Shown here one piece after another: positions 35,447 to 45,571 of a stretch of DNA of 64,000 nucleotides (its first letter is position 1; every line of letters starts with the position of its first letter). The notes under the pieces are model-generated. The model worked only from the letters and a program-made list of their open reading frames with translations. It made no database searches and was not told the DNA's origin. Source of the stretch: Seiridium cupressi (taxonomy: Eukaryota > Ascomycota > Sordariomycetes > Amphisphaeriales > Sporocadaceae); assembly GCA_036674765.1 (NCBI GenBank), contig JARVKI010000077.1:1-64000 (forward strand), given 5' to 3'. Position numbers and translations under genes: made by a program.

Positions 35447-36957
35447 ATGGCCTCAGCCATATTCTTCCTTGACTTGAAGGGCAAGGTAAGCTTGTGCTCT
35501 CAGCTTGGCATACTAAGCTCTGGTAATACTGACTTAAAATCTCCAGACCCTTCTTGCCCGAAACTACAGAGGTGACATCCCTGTATCAGCAGTCGAGAAA
35601 TTTCCCGTCCTCCTGAGCGAAGCCGAAGAGGAATCATCAGCAGTCCCGCCATGTTTCTCACACGAGGGTATCAACGTAGGCATTGCTAGCATCTCCCAGG
35701 CTAGTCCGCAACATCTAACACATCCTAGTATCTTTACATTCGACACAACAACCTCTACCTCCTTGCGCTCACGAAACGAAACACGAATGCAGCCGAGATA
35801 TTGCTATTCTTACACAAGATTGTCGAGGTCTTCACAGAGTACTTCAAAGCCCTAGAAGAAGAGTCGATTCGCGACAACTTTGTCATTATCTATGAGTTAC
35901 TCGACGAGATGATGGATTTTGGGTACCCGCAGACGACTGAGTCCAAGATCTTACAGGAGTACATCACACAAGAATCGCACAAGCTGGAAGTCCAGGCCAG
36001 GCCACCAATCGCAGTCACTAATGCCGTGTCGTGGCGGTCCGAGGGAATCAGATATCGCAAGAACGAGGTCTTCCTGGATGTTGTTGAAAGCTTGAACCTG
36101 CTCGTCTCCGCAAACGGCAATGTTCTACGGTCAGAAATCCTAGGCGCCATCAAGATGAAGTGCTACTTATCCGGAATGCCTGAACTTCGACTGGGTCTGA
36201 ATGATAAGGTTATGTTCGAGTCGACAGGGAGAACGACGAGAGGCAAAGCTATTGAAATGGAGGACGTCAAGTTTCATCAGTGTGTGCGACTATCCCGCTT
36301 CGAGAACGACAGAACAATCTCCTTCATTCCTCCCGATGGCGAGTTCGAGCTCATGAGTTACCGACTGAACACCCAAGTAAAGCCGTTGATCTGGGTGGAA
36401 TGCGTGGTGGAAAGCCACTCGGGTTCCAGGATAGAGTACATGGTCAAGGCCAGGGCTCATTTCAAGAGGAGGAGCACGGCCAATAACGTTGAGATCATTG
36501 TTCCTGTGCCTGACGATGCAGACTCGCCTCGTTTCAGGACGAACATCGGAAGTGTCCACTATGCGCCGGAGAAGAGTGCCATCGTGTGGAAAATTAAGCA
36601 GTTTGGTGGAAACAAGGAGTTCCTGATGCGCGCCGAGCTAGGTCTGCCCAGTGTACGTGGAGACGACGAGCATGGAGGCGGTATGACCGGTGGCTTTGGT
36701 GGTAGCATGGGAGGCGTCAATGCTGGCAAGGGCGCCAAGAGACCCATACAGGTCAAGTTCGAAATCCCCTACTTTACGACCAGTGGTATTCAAGTGCGAT
36801 ATCTGAAGATTACTGAACCAAAGGTACGTCACTGGCTTGGATCACAAGACACTTCTTGCAACTAACAAATGACCAGTTACAATATCCTTCACTACCATGG
36901 GTGCGGTACATCACACAGTCGGGAGATATTGCGGTGAGGATGCCGGATGTAGTTTGA
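35447..36957 (+). CDS. APM1: AP-1 clathrin adaptor mu subunit
   Basis: Four exons, 35447-35485, 35547-35675, 35729-36823 and 36877-36957, all phase 0, give 447 residues. The tiny first exon encodes MASAIFFLDLKGK, the usual mu start, and the second starts TLLARNYRGDIPVSAVEKF. The longin domain spans residues 1-140 and the mu homology domain follows from about 168 (VSWRSEGIRYRKNEVFLDVV). The last exon gives LQYPSLPWVRYITQSGDIAV, the conserved end. AP-1 sorts cargo between the trans-Golgi and endosomes and reads YXXphi and dileucine signals. SWRSEGIRYRKNE is typical of mu1 rather than mu2. The intron before exon 4 carries an ACTAAC branch site. Confidence 0.95.
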
Positions 36958-38091
36958 GTAATGATAGCGCAATAGATAATTTTGCGACGCGGCCATGGCT
37001 AGAGAAAAGCGAGCGATCTGAAATTGGTACTGCGCAATATGAGAATAGAATCATGATCAAACGATGGATAAGTCGACAGATCGATTACCTTGACTGGTTT
37101 GCACTCTGCTTGAGACGAGCTGATGCTGGAGACAAAGAATGCTTGGGCTGTGGCTTCGACTACTACTGTCCCAATGTAACTATCATGCAAAGACCCGACC
37201 CTCGGACCTACCAGGCAGGCAAAGACTCTTTCAGAATCTTGCTCCACCTAGCCTCGTGATCTATCTCGTTGGGCAGAGTTCTTTGTCAGGGAACAGACCC
37301 GGCCCCTGTATCTCAACATCGTAGGTTCTCTGGCCAGATGATCCGGACTACGGCTTAGCAGCGATGAGCCGCTCTCATAGTAGCGAAGTTAATCTGACTG
37401 ACCAAAACAATATCGACTTGTCACTCAGATGCGTCATCGTGCTCTGTAACATTGCTTAGACCGACAATAGTACCCATATTGTATACTGCCCCGAGAGGTC
37501 TCTTGAAGCCTGGCATTAAACAGAATGACCCGAAGTCAAGTGCCTAAGGCATTGATCTTCTCGTGAGATAGTCTTGGTAGAGAACTCACCACGTAAAATA
37601 ACACCGCTGGGAAAAACTGACAACTGTCGGCTTGAGAGGGCTATCGAGCCGCCGGGTGATTTGTTTAGGTTGTTGTGGGTGGTCACTTCTCTTACCATGA
37701 CCATCCTAGGGGACGCCATGCTTGGCAGCAGCATAGCCAGCTGCAAAAACTGTCATATTGATACCTGATATTTTTGAGAATGTTCGGTAACGACATTTCC
37801 GCCCTTTGCAGAGAGTAAAGGGGTAAGAATCATTAGGAGCAGCTTGACGGTTTTAATCCTTCTACCTACTTGGCCTTATAGAATTGATAAATATCTTGAT
37901 TAATCTACACTTTTGTTACCGAGAGAACTAACTGATCTTGAAGACGAATCAGAATATCTTCGTAATCTTCACCAAGAATTTTAGAAGAGACTCCACAGCC
38001 AGAATTGTTGCTCGAAATCAGATATTCCTTATTATATTTTGGAAAGAACCTCTATCCACCACATCCTTCCAACGTCAAGTCCAACATCACC
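36958..38091. other. Intergenic, end of conserved block
   Basis: 1.1 kb between APM1 and a HET gene on the same strand. ORFs of 60-120 codons overlap in different frames and carry no motif. Conserved housekeeping genes give way here to accessory-looking ones. Confidence 0.45.
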
Positions 38092-40022
38092 ATGCGTCTC
38101 ATCGACACTCACACTCACCTCCTCCTCGAGCCCTGGAAAGCTGCCGGCAAGGAGTACGCTATTCTCTCGCACACCTGGGGTGCCGAGGAAGTCATCTTCC
38201 AGGAATGGGAGCAGCTGTTCCCCTCCGGTGCCATCAAGGGCCAGTGTCCGCACGTGCGACATACCGGCATCGAGAACAAGGCTGGCTACCACAAGGTTAT
38301 CCAAGCTTGTGAGCAGGCCAAAAGAGATGGTATCTGTTGGTTGTGGTCCGATACGATGTGTATCAACAAGGAGAGCTCAGCTGAGCTGAGTGAGGCTATT
38401 AACTCTATGTAGTGAGTCTCCCGTCCTTCATCTCTCTTCCTTTTTTCTGATTCCTCAGCTGCGAAAGTTCTGAGAGCCAGATATTTTCTTGACTTTCCTC
38501 AATCACTAATACTGGTATTGGAATAGTAAATGGTACAGCGAAGCCAAAATTTGTTATGTCTACCTGACCGACGTCACCTTCCCTGATCGGGAATCCCATC
38601 TTGGTATGTTCGCAGGACAATCCGACGTCAAAGGTTGGTTTTTGAACGCCATGGAACACAAGAGAGATGACCTCATGCGAATTATGCAATCTCGCTTCAT
38701 GAACTGCAGATGGTGGACCAGAGGCTGGACTCTCCAGGAGTTACTCGCGCCATTACATGTAGTGTTCTTTTCTGAAGACTGGACACTACTGGGCCGTAAG
38801 TCGGAGATCGCTCCCTGGGTTTCGGTATCTACCAAGATCCACAAAGAGGTTTTAGAAGATCGTGCCAAGATAAAGTCTTACTCCATTGCACAACGTATGT
38901 CGTGGGCGGCGGATCGCACAACAACCGTTGTCGAAGATATGGCATATTGTCTCCTTGGGATCTTCGATATCAATATGCCGATGCTCTATGGCCAAGGGCG
39001 CAATGCGTTTCGAAAGCTACAAGAAGAGATCATCAACCGTTCTGATGACCAAAGCATATTTGCCTGGACGTGTATTATGTCTCAAGCTCAGCCATGGACC
39101 GGCGCATTCGCAGTGTCTCCTGAGAGCTTCCGAGACTGTGGGTCAATTGTACACGACATTGAAGCTGCACGGATTCCTTTCTCATTGACGAATCTCGGAT
39201 TGAAGTTGAAAGTACCTTTAGTCTTGAGCCATGGGGTTTCTCAAAATGGACCGGGAACGTTTTTTATGGGGCTCAACTGCTCATATGAGTTCCGTGGTAA
39301 GGCAAACCGATCTCGTCAGGATGAAGAGTCATATACTACTCGTCGGCATTTTCCCAATTGGATCCTAATCCGGATGACGAGTGACCCGCTGTTCGAAAGG
39401 GGTCATTATCCAAAATTCTATTTTTTGCTTGCAGAAGTCTTATACGGTTCAAAAGGCTCCAGCGGCCATTGACATTCACCTGGCAGTATCAACTCATAGG
39501 AAGGCATGGGATGACGCACTCAGCCCCACGAAAGCAAATCCTGTAGTCATACATTCTGGAATCACGGTGAATGTCGGATTTGGGAACATGAGGAAGGTCA
39601 GCCGGGTCTACCTCAACATCTGCGCTCCATTAGAGTTTCGCACGTTCCCGATAAGTCCCCGCCGGGCTTCATGTCTATCACACGAGATTGTATCAAGTGG
39701 CCTTTTCGTCATCGTACTGACAGTTCTCTGGAACGACCGCTGTGAACCACGTTCACGAACTTATACAACATTCATGGACAAGAACAACCAAATCGTGAAT
39801 AGCGTGGGATTACATATTGCTCAGGCGGTTGAATCAGGACTTGAAATGGAATTTATTCACCGACATATACGATCAGTATACAACAGAGCAGTTGCTAATG
39901 GCCAGGATGAAGCTCCAATGGTGCTTATGGAGGACGACTCCCTCGTGGATCTCAATGGGCAAAGAGAAATAACAGTTGACATTATATTCACAGAGAAACG
40001 CGGAAAATTGGCCGATGCATAG
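38092..40022 (+). CDS. HET-domain protein, apparent frameshift
   Basis: Exon 1 is 38092-38411 and exon 2 starts at 38527 (phase 2). The first frame stops at 39472 after 421 residues, and a second frame stays open to 40022, overlapping it. HET signatures are in the first part: KEYAILSHTWG, ICWLWSDTMCIN, WYSEAKICYVYLTDV, WWTRGWTLQELLAP and LLGIFDINMPMLYGQGRNAF, typical of HET-E-like proteins. The second frame looks like a beta-rich C-terminal region. A T6 run at 39421-39426 sits at the switch; one base fewer would join the frames, or an 82 bp intron from 39381 to 39462 would also do so. The site could be an assembly error or a real inactivation. A Gfd2-like gene converges 120 bp away. Confidence 0.75.
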
Positions 40023-40142
40023 TAGGCCGGGATAACTAGAATATAATTGTGTTTACTGTCTGGCCTTGTCGTTCTATCAAGCGCAATCAAATAGACCACA
40101 AATATAATCCTCGATCGCCATAAAGATAACCTCTATAGAAGG

Positions 40143-41330
40143 TTATTTCTCCGAACTAAGACATGATCTCCCTTCCCGGCCATTATTGAAACTCATTAAT
40201 CCCGCGTTTGTTAATTTAATATGTCCCGAGTTTCCCTTGGCCTCTGCCTTCATAAGCTTTAGTAACTTCTTCGTAAGACGCATTATGAAGTGCACTCGGT
40301 TGCCCAAGTTCGCAAGCAAATATGTTGGATAGTCTTCTTGACTCTCAACTTTCAAGGATTCTTCTAGAGTGACTGAACGAATTGCTCCTTGCCGTTGTTG
40401 GCATATTTTATGCACATCTAACCGTATTATGGTCGACGGAACCGACCATTCGGGCTCCAAGTGGCGTAAGGTACTTTTACCATACTCAACGAGGCATACG
40501 CGACTGCAATTCCTGGCAAGCAACACGAACCAATCGTCGAGTACAATGGTGATTTGTGACGTGGCAATGAATTCAGTCTGTCCAAACGCAAATGAATCTG
40601 GATGATCGTAGTCCTGTGGATCGTGCGAGACATTGTGGTCATCCACATGCCAATGATGTATAATGTCGCTCCCAGTGGTTCCTGGAGACCATACTGAGAG
40701 GCCAATATCTGTGATTCCGCCAGTGCTTCGCTCGGAGACGGCGACCTCAATAGCGATATAAGTTACATTATCTTTGGTGCAAAGGATTCCAAGTTCGGCC
40801 AGATCGCCGCCAACACCTTTGCTATTCTCTTTAGCACCACTTCCAAACTCCATGATCAGTTCATCCTTGTTACTGATGGACTCATTGCGATGTGCTTGTC
40901 CGATGGCCTTCTGGCCTGTGAGATATCGCTGCCAGATCGCACTGAATGCCTCGAATCGGCCAGTCAGGTTGTTAAGCCCCAGATGCAGATACGAAGCGTC
41001 GGTAGATGGCGGAGACTTCTTTAAGAAGAATTCTGTGGGGTGGACTGTCTCAAATTTTTCGTAGCCATTGATTATACTCCAAGTTGACCAGCATCCCGCT
41101 GGCCACAGCAGATTATCGGATACGCTGCGAAGAGGCGGTTTGCGAATATCATTCTTTTCGCAAGGCCTCTTCGTCGATTTAGATGAAATGTTCCTATTAG
41201 GAGTGTCCTTTGTAGTCTTGAGTCTTTGTTCTTCATTTATCATTGCTATAAAAGGTGCAAATCGGTGGCTGAGACAAGAGAGGCTAATGCCTTGTTTTCG
41301 TCGAGGACATCCAGCCAAGGGTGACTGCAT
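40143..41330 (-). CDS. Gfd2/YDR514C-like nuclease-fold protein, tentative
   Basis: ATG 41330 opens 395 codons to TAA 40143; the frame upstream starts only with GTG. The middle, about residues 205-290, reads VTYIAIEVAVS, TDIGLSVWSPG, IHHWHVDDH and FGQTEFI, which resembles the DEDDh/RNase H-like domain of fungal Gfd2 and YDR514C proteins. The first acidic residue expected in an IDxE block is replaced by a valine, so an active site may be lost. The N-terminal 120 residues are basic and unlike any family I know. The gene converges on a HET gene. Function unknown. Confidence 0.55.
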   Translation of the reverse strand: MQSPLAGCPRRKQGISLSCLSHRFAPFIAMINEEQRLKTTKDTPNRNISSKSTKRPCEKNDIRKPPLRSVSDNLLWPAGCWSTWSIINGYEKFETVHPTEFFLKKSPPSTDASYLHLGLNNLTGRFEAFSAIWQRYLTGQKAIGQAHRNESISNKDELIMEFGSGAKENSKGVGGDLAELGILCTKDNVTYIAIEVAVSERSTGGITDIGLSVWSPGTTGSDIIHHWHVDDHNVSHDPQDYDHPDSFAFGQTEFIATSQITIVLDDWFVLLARNCSRVCLVEYGKSTLRHLEPEWSVPSTIIRLDVHKICQQRQGAIRSVTLEESLKVESQEDYPTYLLANLGNRVHFIMRLTKKLLKLMKAEAKGNSGHIKLTNAGLMSFNNGREGRSCLSSEK

Positions 41331-42012
41331 GTAGCCAAGGCCTGTTAAGCGCTCGTGTAACCAGCTCAAAATAAGGCGCTCCTTACTTGGATGGGGCGAC
41401 CAATGATACACATTTGTTGCGAAGGGGACCTAAAAATGGACACTTTCGTGTCCACTGCAAGTGTCCCTGTATAAAATCGAGACAGGGATAATAAGACCGT
41501 GCAAAACGGCGCAGCTTTCCATCCGCAAGCAATTTCTCGTTGTAAAGAGTGTGTTTTCAAGCTCCCGACTTTTACCAGTGGTTGCGATGGTTTCAAAAAT
41601 CATACAGACGGCAGTGACCGTGTTGAGAAAACACATGCAATTCTGCTGGTTTTCTAGATGCCATGCAATGTCTGCAGCAATAATACCATGGTATTTTCGG
41701 GTGGGTCTGCTTTACTCCCTGCATGTTTCTCGACGCGGCCACTGCCATCTGGATGATTTACAATTCTGGTCATCCTCTTCAGTTACCAGCAAAAAATTAT
41801 GGGAGGAATGTTTGTGGTGCCAATTTCTGTTTATTAGGCAATCTAAGGAGGTCATCTGTGACTTACGCAAGTAGAAATAAGAATGTCGAAGGGGGTAAGT
41901 GGTTTTACAGTCTGTCAAAGTCCATTATCTAAATGAATTAATTATTTTTAGCGGGAAAGGCTTGGACCATGTGGTCCTTGTGTCCACTCTTCATACATGT
42001 AGATAACCGTTC
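41331..42012. other. Intergenic spacer
   Basis: Contains ORFs up to 137 codons at 41461-41874 (plus) with high Cys/Ser and no motif; probably chance. It includes the promoter of the Gfd2-like gene. Confidence 0.4.
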
Positions 42013-42330
42013 CTAGTGGTACATACTGAGCTCATGGAGAGCCTGCTTGATATCACTCTGACCTCGTGGATTCATGATTAGAGCAAGGATTCTCGCGACT
42101 TGCGTATTTTCCCTGCGGTAGACATGCTGTCTAAGATCGCGAACAACGCTGGCAGGGACACAGAGGAAATCGTCGCCCAGTGATGCGAGACTGGACTTGA
42201 AGATGCAATTGAGGCATCGAAATGCCACAGGCATCTCTTCACTCAGAACAAGTCTGTCACACCCCACGATCTTGCCCGTCTCAACGGTACAGCCACAGAG
42301 GAAAACTTCACAGGTAACGAAAGTGGGCAT
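42013..42330 (-). CDS. Small Cys-rich protein, unknown
   Basis: ATG 42330 to a stop at 42013 gives 105 residues. Cysteines form CEVFLCGC, GCDRL and FRCLNC, so a CxC and a CxxC are spaced 28 residues apart, as in zinc-binding folds. No signal peptide is seen, so a secreted effector is unlikely. The C-terminus is helical (SDIKQALHELSMYH). The gene stands alone with 518 bp upstream to a divergent gene. No family recognised. Confidence 0.45.
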   Translation of the reverse strand: MPTFVTCEVFLCGCTVETGKIVGCDRLVLSEEMPVAFRCLNCIFKSSLASLGDDFLCVPASVVRDLRQHVYRRENTQVARILALIMNPRGQSDIKQALHELSMYH

Positions 42331-42849
42331 TCTGTACCGGGTAAGGACTAACTAGATGCTTTCTCTGGAAGGCAACTTAGAAAATCCCCTCAGGTTGAGA
42401 TCCTTGCTGAATCGTGATGTTGAGATTTACGATTAGTAGCTCAGAGACCAAGTCGGAGAGTTGCATATTTAAACATTTTAAGAATGATAGATGTCAGCGC
42501 GACAAGTCCGACAATGGTTTATCGACGCCCTTTGCTAAGCTTTCATGGGTTTCACATTGATGAAATCTCTTTCATCCACAAAAAACTAGTATCGGCATTG
42601 TTTGACAGCGAATCTAGGTACAATGCAATTATACCTCACAATGGATGAAGACCCCCAAAGTAAAATCTAGACGGCCAATCTTTGTTCTACTATGAGCTTC
42701 ACAAGCGTGGAAGTAGTGGATGACGGCCGACCATAAAACCTCATTTTTCTCAATCTCGGTCTGGAATATTTACAACCAGGATTGGTTTCATCATCACCCC
42801 TCACGTGCTCCCTGATTTTGTACTTACGATAACCTTTTTCGGCGTTAGA
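42331..42849. other. Divergent intergenic spacer
   Basis: 519 bp between the starts of a small Cys-rich protein gene and a basic protein gene. No motif stands out. Confidence 0.45.
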
Positions 42850-43860
42850 ATGTTGCTTGACCAGAGCAACGATGGTAGGGGCAAGCGAAAGCGAAGTATG
42901 GATAAGAACAAAGACATCGAGCAGAAGGCCGGCAACTCATATTTCGATGACCAACTCGCTGGTGGAAGCAAAAGAATTAAAGTTGAGCATGGTGTTTCAA
43001 ACTTGGATGGTCTGAAACCTCGAGATCCGAAACTTGAAGCCCTGAAGGATCGTGCAGTGTTTGTGGGACTAACGTACCGCTACACGTATTCGGGCACGAA
43101 GAGAACACGCGCGATTGAGAAGTTCGCACTCGAATCCTACCTCGATCTGCACGCTGATACAATGAGCCTTATGATGCTAATTGATCACACAAGCAAGCAT
43201 TTCGCGGGCTGCGACTTGGATGATTTCACGCGGTATCTAGACAGTATCGAGTTCTACGACCGATGTGTCATACAGCAGAAAGAAACAGTCAACCCCCCTC
43301 GAGCAGCTGCTAAAGAGTTCCACGCAACTCCTATTATAGGGACGGACAGCCTCTACACTACAGACCTTAAGATCGAATACCCTCATGAGAAATTTGCGGG
43401 GTTGTCGGCCGGACCAGCACCAAAAGCAGTCAGAACCGAACAAGCGGAATCAGGCATTTCTGGCGTCCAAAATGGGAATGAAACGAAGAAAGTCAGCAAG
43501 GTGATTCGAATAGCGAGCATCTCCCACTTTAAGCCTCGGAAGGTGCCCATTCAGGCCTCGGAAGCACAAGGCGTCATTATGCCTGATGTTTCAGCAGTGG
43601 CAAAAGACGGCAATGTCTTGATAGTTCGTCCAGAAGTACCCCAGGAAGCTCGTACTGGAAACCGGAATCAGCCAACTCTTTCGCAAAAGCCAAAACCGGC
43701 CACTAAGAAGCTGCAACATGTGAAGCGTCTGCAGAAGAAAAAGCCACCTACAGTGCTGAGGCCAATGCCCAATAAACGGCCGTCGGCTCCACAACACAAA
43801 AAGGGCGCGTCAACTGGACCTTACCTGACTATGAATGAAGTGAACGGTCTACAAAGATAG
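42850..43860 (+). CDS. Lys-rich hypothetical protein, likely nuclear
   Basis: ATG 42850 opens 336 codons to TAG 43860; an earlier GTG at 42805 is not used. The N-terminus has GKRKRSMDK and KRIKVE, nuclear-signal-like. A folded part lies at about residues 60-140 (VFVGLTYRYTYSGTKRTRAI, CDLDDFTRYLDSIEFYDRCV). The last 80 residues are rich in Lys, Pro and Gln (KPKPATKKLQHVKRLQKKKP). No domain recognised. A nuclear or nucleic-acid role is inferred only from charge. It lies in the accessory block. Confidence 0.65.
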   Translation: MLLDQSNDGRGKRKRSMDKNKDIEQKAGNSYFDDQLAGGSKRIKVEHGVSNLDGLKPRDPKLEALKDRAVFVGLTYRYTYSGTKRTRAIEKFALESYLDLHADTMSLMMLIDHTSKHFAGCDLDDFTRYLDSIEFYDRCVIQQKETVNPPRAAAKEFHATPIIGTDSLYTTDLKIEYPHEKFAGLSAGPAPKAVRTEQAESGISGVQNGNETKKVSKVIRIASISHFKPRKVPIQASEAQGVIMPDVSAVAKDGNVLIVRPEVPQEARTGNRNQPTLSQKPKPATKKLQHVKRLQKKKPPTVLRPMPNKRPSAPQHKKGASTGPYLTMNEVNGLQR

Positions 43861-44343
43861 ATTCAAACGAGGTACCTTTATGAGTTATTCATTTCTAAAC
43901 AATAGATTAACAACTTGACTCGCGTCGTTGTAACTCGCTGCACCATTACATGTCTCTTGGGTATAGGCTCAAAGTAGTTGGGAGTTGTAATATCTCTACA
44001 CAATAGTATTGACACAATATAAAAGCAAACACAATTATTTAGGTGTCATTTCGTATAAATTAGGATAAAGTATAGTAAATAGTCGTAGCAGCGAGTACTA
44101 CATCGTTCTTCACCCTGATCTAGAACTGATTATAAAACTGATTCTTTGTTTATATGAAACCCTGGACACTGGGAATGTTCGGAACTAGTTCCTTGTCCGT
44201 GTTCCATGCAAATGATGAGACATTAGAAACTGGTTTATCTGGTATACATAGTTTATTATTACTTATTGATACAAAGTCTATGAAATCTTATGTGCATTGA
44301 ACATGGATTTTATTCCCACGTTACAGAAAGTTTGAGAAATCAG

Positions 44344-44353
44344 TATATATATT
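44344..44353 (+). promoter_or_regulatory. TATA-like box
   Basis: TATATATATT lies 112 bp upstream of the ATG at 44465. The spacing to the start codon is compatible with a core promoter. No transcription start is known. Confidence 0.4.
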
Positions 44354-44407
44354 ATTTGCCTCGCCACCGATATTGAGGCTGTCTCCTTTAGTATTAATAA
44401 CAACATC

Positions 44408-44427
44408 CACATCACATCACATCACAT
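44408..44427 (+). repeat. CACAT x4 microsatellite in leader
   Basis: Four exact copies of CACAT lie 38-57 bp upstream of the start at 44465, probably in the 5' leader. Confidence 0.9.
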
Positions 44428-44464
44428 TCTATCAACAATCACCAACATAATCATATCAACCAAG

Positions 44465-45262
44465 ATGTCTCAACAGCTATTCTTCAACGCCACCTCTAAC
44501 CAAGAGGTTCTCGATCAGGGCGTAACTCAATACTTGTGCGTTCACTTCACCTCCAAGGGAGATGGCCAGTATGTTAATATTGGTGAAGGCGTCGTGGACG
44601 AGGCTCAGCGCGCCCAGCTTATCTCCAATGCCGACTTCCTGGAGCGGCGCTGCGACATGTGCATGATGGAAGCCCATTGCACCGCCTACGAAAACACAGT
44701 TTTCGCAGTTCTTAAGAACTTGGAAACTATGAAACACGGGAGCTTAGTTGTAATCGACAATCAGTTTAATACGGCGAATCGCACCCACCACGAGTACCAT
44801 GATTGGCTTGAGGACCGAGCCACTAATCCGCCTGCATTCGTCCAAGAACTACAGGCTTATGGCTCAACGAAGGCGATCGAGAGCCTTGCCGAGACAGTGT
44901 CGCAAGAGGTAAGTCTGATGAAAGCCGATCTTGTTAGCCTCCAACATCAATTCAACGAGTTGAAGGACTTCACCGAGGAACTACGACAACAGGCTGCATA
45001 CCTGAATAAGATCCTGAGCCATCCATGGCCTCTGATTGACATGGCTGGCCCGCCCGAGAATATTCCCAAATGCGCCGAGCGGGCAGTCATTTATCTGCGT
45101 TCTCAGCTAGGGCCACATCTCTCATCAATCGCTAGAGCCATTGATGAGAGGGAGCCCTATCTGAAGAAGTGGGATACGATCTTGACTCTCTCACGTCCAT
45201 TTCACGACAAGTGGGATGCGATTTTGACTGCTTCACGTTCATTTCGGCACCTTGCCAACTAG
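44465..45262 (+). CDS. Hypothetical coiled-coil protein
   Basis: ATG 44465, preceded by a plausible CAACCAAG context, opens 265 codons. Residues 1-60 are a globular-looking part (TQYLCVHFTSKGDGQYVNIG) followed by RRCDMCMMEAHC, a CxxC. Residues about 140-185 form heptad-like coiled coil (ETVSQEVSLMKADLVSLQHQ). The end holds a 14-residue direct repeat, KWDTILTLSRPFHD then KWDAILTASRSF. No signal peptide or family. TATA-like sequence upstream supports expression. Could be a helper of the adjacent MYND or HET genes, but that is only proximity. Confidence 0.65.
   Translation: MSQQLFFNATSNQEVLDQGVTQYLCVHFTSKGDGQYVNIGEGVVDEAQRAQLISNADFLERRCDMCMMEAHCTAYENTVFAVLKNLETMKHGSLVVIDNQFNTANRTHHEYHDWLEDRATNPPAFVQELQAYGSTKAIESLAETVSQEVSLMKADLVSLQHQFNELKDFTEELRQQAAYLNKILSHPWPLIDMAGPPENIPKCAERAVIYLRSQLGPHLSSIARAIDEREPYLKKWDTILTLSRPFHDKWDAILTASRSFRHLAN
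45167..45249 (+). repeat. Two-copy 42 bp tandem repeat in CDS
   Basis: Copy 1 is 45167-45208 and copy 2 runs 45209-45249. Both start AAGTGGGAT and agree over most positions, encoding two versions of a 14-residue unit. The frame is kept. Confidence 0.9.
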
Positions 45263-45571
45263 GAATTTGAACCTGTAAGTAAGTAGATGATTGTGGTGGG
45301 AAATATGCAGCGGGTATAATTACGATGGCGGTGTAGAAAACTTAGTTAGCATTAATACTTGAGCACACTTCTTTGTCAAACGTCGCTCGAAATGGTCTTG
45401 CGTGCACAAAAATCCCATGACTCCTTCACGTTCTAGAAAATGTGATATACAACAACAGTACCAGATAAAGCCATACTGTAGATATTGCCATGTCCTTATG
45501 AAAATCTTATCTATGTGCGGTCGCTTTTTCCTCGGTCTGTATATCTCCAGATTATTGTGCTCTCGAGAGGC
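45263..45571. other. Convergent intergenic spacer
   Basis: 309 bp between the ends of converging genes, presumably holding both terminators. Nothing else seen. Confidence 0.5.

Larger units (their letters stand above)
43861..44464. other. AT-rich intergenic region
   Basis: About 600 bp, visibly AT-rich, no ORF. It ends with a TATA-like string and a short CACAT repeat described separately. Confidence 0.5.

Noticed and set aside
41461..41874. 137-codon plus ORF
   Set aside because: Composition is rich in Cys, Ser and Trp without pattern; overlaps other frames, likely chance.
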